The position numbers and the translations under genes were made by a program. 64,000 bases of DNA. Source: Lachnospiraceae bacterium (GTDB lineage: Bacteria > Bacillota > Clostridia > Lachnospirales > Lachnospiraceae). The stretch's first letter is position 1. Each line of letters starts with the position of its first letter. Below the pieces are notes generated by a model. That model was not told the origin of the DNA and did not search any database. It saw nothing but the letters and a program-made list of their open reading frames with translations. The stretch covers positions 1-64,000 of the forward strand of contig JAUNDG010000011.1 of NCBI GenBank assembly GCA_030526195.1, given 5' to 3'. Positions 59,188 through 64,000 of this stretch are shown here, piece after piece.

Positions 59188-61845
59188 TTAGCCCTCCGAC
59201 ATCCGCACATGGCTGCCGTCATCACCTTTGCCTTTTTCAACCAGGAGTTTGGTGCTGATATTGCTCCGCAGGACTTCCACATGGGAAATGATGCCCACCA
59301 TACCGCTGGAAGTCTGAACACTCTGCAGCACATCCATCGCATCATTGATGGAATTGGCATCCAGAGTCCCGAAGCCTTCATCAATAAACATGGCATCGAG
59401 ATGCACACCGCTCCGGCGGGCCACATTGGAAAGACCGATGGACATAGCCAGAGACACCAGGAACTTTTCACCGCCGGACAGCGTGCCGACATTGCGGCCA
59501 ATATCATCCGTTTCGGCATAAGCATCATGCACGTAGAGTTCCAGGCCGCGCTTATTGCCTTTCCCCTTCTCATCGGAACGCATCAGGCGATACCGCCCGT
59601 CATGCACCTGCATCAGCATCTGATTTGCCGATGCGATGACAGAGGAGAACATAACCCCCAGCACGTAACGCTGAAGACCGATGCCTGTATCACCGCGCAG
59701 AGTTTTGGCAAAACTGTAGTCTGCCTCGATCTGCAGACGACTGTCTTCATAAGCTTTGGCCCGCTTTTCGAGATTCTCATAAATCTTTCCAAGCTTCTCC
59801 AGTCGGGTGACAAGAGTTGCATGGTCGCGATTGTACTTGTTCTGCTCCTCTGTCAGAGCCTTTTCAGCCTCATTCAAATCCGCAGCCGCCACTTCTGTTT
59901 TGCCGGCCAGTTCCTCCCGCAGATTTTTAAGGTTCTCTGCATTTTCGGCCACACTGGTTTTATAAGCCTGAAGACTATCAGCCGCCGCCTGCTGCTTTTC
60001 CGGATCCCTCAAGGCCTTCTTCACAGCATCACAATCAGCAAAACCATTATCGGCAATAGCTTTCTCAAGCGCTGTTGTTGCACTCCGCACCTGAGCCGCA
60101 GCCTTTGTGGCTTCATCCCGGGCTGTGGCTTCCCGGGCCACAATGGCCGCCAGATTCTGGGCAGCTTCATTTTTCTGATCATTCAGTTTCTGCAGTTTCC
60201 GTTTGTATGCCTCTACCTGACCTGTCAGATCTGCGATCCGTGTTTCCAGAGCCTTAAGGGAATCGATACCCTTCACAAGGCCGGCCCGTGCCGCCTCAAG
60301 TGCCGCCTTCTTGTTTTCATAAACAGCCTGCGCATCATGCAGTGTTTTCTGAGCTTCTGCCAGCACCTGTTCGTCCTGCTGACGCTTTGCATCAGCCTGC
60401 TTCCAGGCCGCTTCACAACGATTTCTTTTGATCTCACACTGATCCAGTTCATCCCGTGACACGGCGCCGATGGCCTTCTGCGCGGGGTTCGGATGATGTG
60501 AGCTGCCGCAAACCGGACAGGGCTGACCCTCCTCCAGTTTTTCCGCCAATTCACCGCTGATGCCACTCATGTAAGCGACCAGCATCTCTTCATAACGAGC
60601 TTTTTCCGCCTGCCAGAGCGCGAAGGCATCCTGTACCTTCTGCCGTCCGGCCACGACAAGAGTCTCTGTTTTTTTCAGAGCCGCTGCCTTACTCCGGCAG
60701 TCTGTTTCCGCCTGAGCGAAGCCCTTCTCCAGAGCCGACAGGTTACTGTAAATCTCCCGTTTTTCACCAAGTGCTACCGCCACGCGACCGAATTTATCCG
60801 CTTCTGCCTCTTTTGATTTCCAGGCTTCTGCCGCCTCATCAACCTTAAGCTTTGCCTGCTGTGCCGCAGCCAGTCGGGCCGCTTCATTTTCCGCATCCTT
60901 CCGACGCGCCTTCAGATTCTCTTCCGCTTCAGACAAAGCCTTCAGCATAGGCCGTACACCCTCGGCCCTTCTGGCCAGATCAAGGGCAGCCTGAGTATTA
61001 ACCGCATTCTCTTCCTTTTCTTTGAGCTGCTGGCGTCTCATTTCCGCCTTGTGAAGCTCCATAAAACGGCCGGACAGGGTGCGCTGTGCCTTCAGTTTTT
61101 CGGCGCGTTCCTCCCAGTGGGCTGATGCCTTTACAGCTTCCAGCTGTTTTTTCTCCTCCTGAAGCCCGCTCATCTGAGCCTTCAGATCCTCAAGTGAACC
61201 ACAGCCTTCAGCCGTCAGGAGTGTGTTGATCTCATCCCGTTCTTTATTGGACGCATCATAAGCTGCTTTGGCGATATCAGAGAAACAGGCGGCAATCTTG
61301 CTCCACTTATCAACACCGAAAATGGAACTCAGAAGTTTCTCTTTTTCATCAGACGGGGCCACCAGGAACTGTTCAAATTTCCCCTGAGGCAGAATGACAA
61401 CCTGACGGAACTGTTCATCTGTCAGTCCCACCAGTTCCTTCGCCTTTTCGATCACATCTTTGTCCTTCGGATTCTCAAAAAGCGGCTCAAAGATGCCGTT
61501 CTCATTCTGAATCAAAGCCTGACGGGTTGTCTTTGTATTTTTTCCGGTCGAACGGACCTGACGTTCAAACCGATAGATGCGTCCATCGGCTTCAAAGGTC
61601 AGTTTCACAAAGGTCTCTGTGGCTTTATCGCTCATCCGGCAGCGCATATCCTCAAATTTGTTCCGAATATTACCGCTGCTGGTGTTATAAAGGGCAAACA
61701 TCATGGCATCAAGGATCGTACTTTTCCCGGAGCCGGTCTCGCCGGTGATCAGGAAAAGCCGCGCCTTTGAAAAATGCTCAAAGTCTACAGGTTCATATCC
61801 TTTAAAGGGCCCAAAGGCCTGCATCTCCAACTTGATCGGTCTCAT
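59188..61845 (-). CDS. sbcC: Exonuclease SbcC subunit
   Basis: An 885-residue SMC-like ATPase of the SbcCD (Mre11-Rad50) nuclease, which trims hairpins and blocked DNA ends. Walker A GETGSGKST near residue 36; long coiled coils with the zinc hook CPVCGSSHHP near 442; C-terminal signature LSGGEKFLVSLAMSIGL and Walker B AMFIDEGFGTLD. It is somewhat shorter than the usual 1,000 or more residues, mainly in the coiled coils. Its start overlaps the sbcD stop by ATGA, so the subunits are coupled. Confidence 0.95.
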   Translation of the reverse strand: MRPIKLEMQAFGPFKGYEPVDFEHFSKARLFLITGETGSGKSTILDAMMFALYNTSSGNIRNKFEDMRCRMSDKATETFVKLTFEADGRIYRFERQVRSTGKNTKTTRQALIQNENGIFEPLFENPKDKDVIEKAKELVGLTDEQFRQVVILPQGKFEQFLVAPSDEKEKLLSSIFGVDKWSKIAACFSDIAKAAYDASNKERDEINTLLTAEGCGSLEDLKAQMSGLQEEKKQLEAVKASAHWEERAEKLKAQRTLSGRFMELHKAEMRRQQLKEKEENAVNTQAALDLARRAEGVRPMLKALSEAEENLKARRKDAENEAARLAAAQQAKLKVDEAAEAWKSKEAEADKFGRVAVALGEKREIYSNLSALEKGFAQAETDCRSKAAALKKTETLVVAGRQKVQDAFALWQAEKARYEEMLVAYMSGISGELAEKLEEGQPCPVCGSSHHPNPAQKAIGAVSRDELDQCEIKRNRCEAAWKQADAKRQQDEQVLAEAQKTLHDAQAVYENKKAALEAARAGLVKGIDSLKALETRIADLTGQVEAYKRKLQKLNDQKNEAAQNLAAIVAREATARDEATKAAAQVRSATTALEKAIADNGFADCDAVKKALRDPEKQQAAADSLQAYKTSVAENAENLKNLREELAGKTEVAAADLNEAEKALTEEQNKYNRDHATLVTRLEKLGKIYENLEKRAKAYEDSRLQIEADYSFAKTLRGDTGIGLQRYVLGVMFSSVIASANQMLMQVHDGRYRLMRSDEKGKGNKRGLELYVHDAYAETDDIGRNVGTLSGGEKFLVSLAMSIGLSNVARRSGVHLDAMFIDEGFGTLDANSINDAMDVLQSVQTSSGMVGIISHVEVLRSNISTKLLVEKGKGDDGSHVRMSEG

Positions 61846-62981
61846 GCCATTTCCCCCTTCTCATACATAGCCACAGCCTGACGGAACAGTTCCAATGTGT
61901 GCTCATCCGGCTCATAGGCCTTCGTATCCTTGCAGAACTGATGGAAAATTTCCTCGGGGTCATTGCTGAGCCGATCCAGATCCTCGATGGTAAGCGTAAT
62001 GGTGGCATCATCCGACTCATCCCGGCGTCCAACAAATTCCAAAAGGTTCGGATACACCTCTCTCAGACGGGAAGCCGCTTCGAGACCGAGATGCATATCC
62101 GGTGTTTCCACACGCACATACCCGTTTCTCACGTCTTCGGAAATGCCTTTTGCTGCCAGCACATCCTCGAAAGTGCCCTTAATGGTGGTGCGGGCATGAA
62201 GAGGATGAAGTTCGCGGTTCTTCCATTCCATGGTTTCCGTATCTAAAATGATCACGCGTTTCTTATGGGTTTCCTCACGGCCAAAGGAATAGGCCATGGG
62301 CGTCCCGCAATAATGAACCTGTTCGAAATCCTGGGGTCCGTGAATATGGCCAAGGGCCACGTAATCAAAACCGTCAAACACCTCACGGCTCACAGCGGAG
62401 GCATGGCCCACTTCGGCCGCCCGGTCACTGACGGATGTTTCTGCATTAATAATGAAGGCATGAGCCATGATGACATGCTTCCGGTTCGGACGGAATGAAG
62501 CCCGGATGTGATCAAGCACCACCCGATAGGCATCCTCCATGGATTTGACATCTTCGGCCTCTTCCGGGAATGTGGCCCGCACACGATCCGTGGTGATCCA
62601 GGGCAGCATATACACATCGGCGCTTCCCAGTTCCACCGGTGTCAGATCCGCCGACAACTCGCCCACCACAAAAAGACCGGCAGCACGCACCAGTTCGTTG
62701 TAAGTGGCCAGTCGGGCGGAATTGTCATGGTTGCCCGCCACGATCAGCAGCTTCACACCCATTTCCGCGCAAATCCGTGTCACCACTTCATCGTAAAACT
62801 TCACGGTTTCACGGCCCGCATTGGCCCGGTCAAACACATCGCCGGCCAACAGAATCGCCTCAACATTTTCTTCACGGATAATGGCGGCCATCTCGTCGAT
62901 AAAAGCCCGCTGATCCGCCTCAAAGCTGTGAGTCCGCTGCATCATGCCCAGATGCCAGTCGGATGTATGCATAATTTTCAT
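61842..62981 (-). CDS. sbcD: Exonuclease SbcD subunit
   Basis: A 379-residue metallophosphoesterase nuclease. All five motifs are present: SDWHLG near residue 7, GDVFDRAN near 48, GNHDNSAR near 84, MAHAF near 174 and GHIHGPQ near 209. A C-terminal region contacts SbcC. It is first in the sbcDC operon, behind a promoter with a LexA-type operator, so the complex is part of the SOS response here. Confidence 0.96.
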   Translation of the reverse strand: MKIMHTSDWHLGMMQRTHSFEADQRAFIDEMAAIIREENVEAILLAGDVFDRANAGRETVKFYDEVVTRICAEMGVKLLIVAGNHDNSARLATYNELVRAAGLFVVGELSADLTPVELGSADVYMLPWITTDRVRATFPEEAEDVKSMEDAYRVVLDHIRASFRPNRKHVIMAHAFIINAETSVSDRAAEVGHASAVSREVFDGFDYVALGHIHGPQDFEQVHYCGTPMAYSFGREETHKKRVIILDTETMEWKNRELHPLHARTTIKGTFEDVLAAKGISEDVRNGYVRVETPDMHLGLEAASRLREVYPNLLEFVGRRDESDDATITLTIEDLDRLSNDPEEIFHQFCKDTKAYEPDEHTLELFRQAVAMYEKGEMA

Positions 62982-63041
62982 AGCAATACCTTACGCTTCC
63001 CTTTCTCATTTTATTCTGCAGCATCATTATCACTTGATGAC

Positions 63042-63077
63042 AGTATACGCCCCTTGTCCAAAAAGAACAAGTGTTCG
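63042..63077 (-). promoter_or_regulatory. SOS promoter with LexA/DinR box (sbcDC)
   Basis: Minus-strand TTGTTC (63065-63070), 17-bp spacer, TATACT (63042-63047). The palindrome GAACAAGTGTTC (63065-63076) contains the -35 box and is identical to the core at the uvrX promoter. LexA bound here would block RNA polymerase. Confidence 0.85.
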
Positions 63078-63193
63078 ATGCACACCTTTCATCATTTTTT
63101 TTATATTATCCGAAAAAATCTTCGCGGCATTGCCCCAGAGTGCGGAATTTCCGGCCTCAACTGCGCCTTCCGCATTATCTGATTTCTTGCCCC

Positions 63194-64000
63194 TCACACG
63201 TGCATCTCTTCATTATCCAGAACGTTCGCCTCACCAAGCAGGAAATTGCGCAAAAACATTTCCAGAAAATGGCTCGTCTTCCGCACACCATTTTTGACAT
63301 CATCATAATTCGCCCGCGCCAGCGCGTTGCGGAAAAACCAGGCATTTTCGGCGAACGTGTCATTTTCTAAAGAAAAACCCAGGGTTTTCAGATACTTGAT
63401 AAGGAAAACAGCCGTGGTGCGGGTGTTGCCCTCGCCGAACACGTGGATCTGCCAGAGGTTCGCCACGAAGAAAGCCAGATGACGGATCTTCTCATCCACC
63501 GACAGCTTCTTATAAGAAAATGAGGCTTCGCAGCCAAGATCGTATTCCAGGGTCGGCCGCAGCTCATAGGCGCTGCAATAAAGAACCGAACGGCCGTCCA
63601 GCACCCATTCATTTTTGGAAATGTCATAGTCCCGCATCTGGCCGGCGTGTTTGTAAATGCCATGAAACAGATGGCGATGGGTCACCAGATAACCATTGAC
63701 GGAAAATGAAAATGTCTCGTCCGCCAGTGATGTGACGATGCGATGGGCCACCTTGTCCGCCTCCTCTGTGCGAGAGCCGTCGTCCCGGGGCAGTATTGTT
63801 GCCGTGCTCGGGTTCACCGATTCAGCGGAAGGCTCAGCACACTTATCGGCAGTTTCAGTCTGCAATGAAGCAGCCCCTGACGTGTGCATCGCCTTGTAAT
63901 GAGTATCCAGTTGCTGCCCCACTTCGTCGAGGGAACTCTCGCCGCGGATATGCCGGAGCGCCAGGTCATTGAGAAAATCCGACGTTTTCAGGCCATCGAC
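63194..64000 (-). CDS. Fic family protein, 5'-truncated by the window
   Basis: At least 269 residues, open to the end of the window. The Fic active site reads HVFGEGNTRTTAVF near residue 178 of the visible part, matching HxFxEGN(G/T)R; the His and the phosphate-binding loop are intact, so it should transfer AMP or a related group to a target protein. The visible N-terminus (GLKTSDFLNDLALRHIRGES, then SLDEVGQQL) resembles VbhA-type antitoxin modules, suggesting a fused inhibitor domain (weak, as the upstream part is missing). A polar linker follows. The target and toxin status are unknown. Confidence 0.9.
   Translation of the reverse strand, partial: VDGLKTSDFLNDLALRHIRGESSLDEVGQQLDTHYKAMHTSGAASLQTETADKCAEPSAESVNPSTATILPRDDGSRTEEADKVAHRIVTSLADETFSFSVNGYLVTHRHLFHGIYKHAGQMRDYDISKNEWVLDGRSVLYCSAYELRPTLEYDLGCEASFSYKKLSVDEKIRHLAFFVANLWQIHVFGEGNTRTTAVFLIKYLKTLGFSLENDTFAENAWFFRNALARANYDDVKNGVRKTSHFLEMFLRNFLLGEANVLDNEEMHV

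Overview
The window looks like the chromosome of an anaerobic Gram-positive bacterium of the Clostridia. The signs are strong AGGAGG-type ribosome binding sites, lipoproteins with LTGC/LTAC lipoboxes, a monomeric [FeFe] hydrogenase, a pyrophosphate-type phosphofructokinase, a double-cubane-cluster reductase, ECF-type thiamine uptake, a YesM/YesN two-component pair, YolD with a UvrX-type polymerase, and LexA/DinR-type SOS boxes. By eye GC is a little above 50%. I see no rRNA, tRNA, CRISPR array, insertion sequence or phage block. About 45 genes are supported, most on the minus strand.

Region by region. 1-2.9 kb: a hybrid histidine kinase behind a cyclic-di-GMP-I riboswitch, divergent from an orphan Nif11-type RiPP precursor with a threonine-rich core. 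2.9-18.2 kb: an aminotransferase, then a long minus-strand transport block (nucleoside hydrolase, ribose-type ABC importer, YesM/YesN, TAXI-type TRAP transporter, EIIC-like membrane protein). 18.5-27.5 kb: a diguanylate cyclase, a lipoprotein, a sodium-pump-decarboxylase beta-like transporter behind a yybP-ykoY (Mn2+) riboswitch, the double-cubane protein with a DUF1847 protein, a polar amino-acid ABC importer and a DUF2798 protein. 27.8-38.8 kb: lipoproteins, a NERD-like/DUF2075 ATPase with a CYTH protein, a secreted nuclease, small enzymes, an M20 amidohydrolase, and ThiT behind a TPP riboswitch. 39-46 kb: a frameshifted sensor kinase, a small protein, and a SOS-controlled UvrX polymerase/YolD set running into a papain-like secreted protein and YlmH. 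46.4-58.9 kb: PPi-PFK, a DUF362 ferredoxin protein, [FeFe] hydrogenase, a NimA-like protein, a membrane GDPD, a VUT transporter, an SDR, an MBL hydrolase, DUF523, a zinc-ribbon protein and a 28-aa membrane peptide. 59-64 kb: SbcC/SbcD behind a LexA box, and a 5'-truncated Fic protein.

How it works together: three transcription-attenuating riboswitches (c-di-GMP, Mn2+, TPP) and two identical LexA cores (GAACAAGTGTTC, upstream of uvrX/yolD and of sbcDC) give direct regulatory readouts. A diguanylate cyclase and a c-di-GMP riboswitch share the window. The most unusual signals are (i) the orphan Thr-rich, Cys-free RiPP precursor, (ii) the heptamer GAAAATG/CATTTTC, found about 115 times by hand scan where roughly 7 are expected, in genes and between them, sometimes as inverted pairs, (iii) the Mn2+ riboswitch on an OadB-like transporter, and (iv) two families of small intergenic hairpin repeats.
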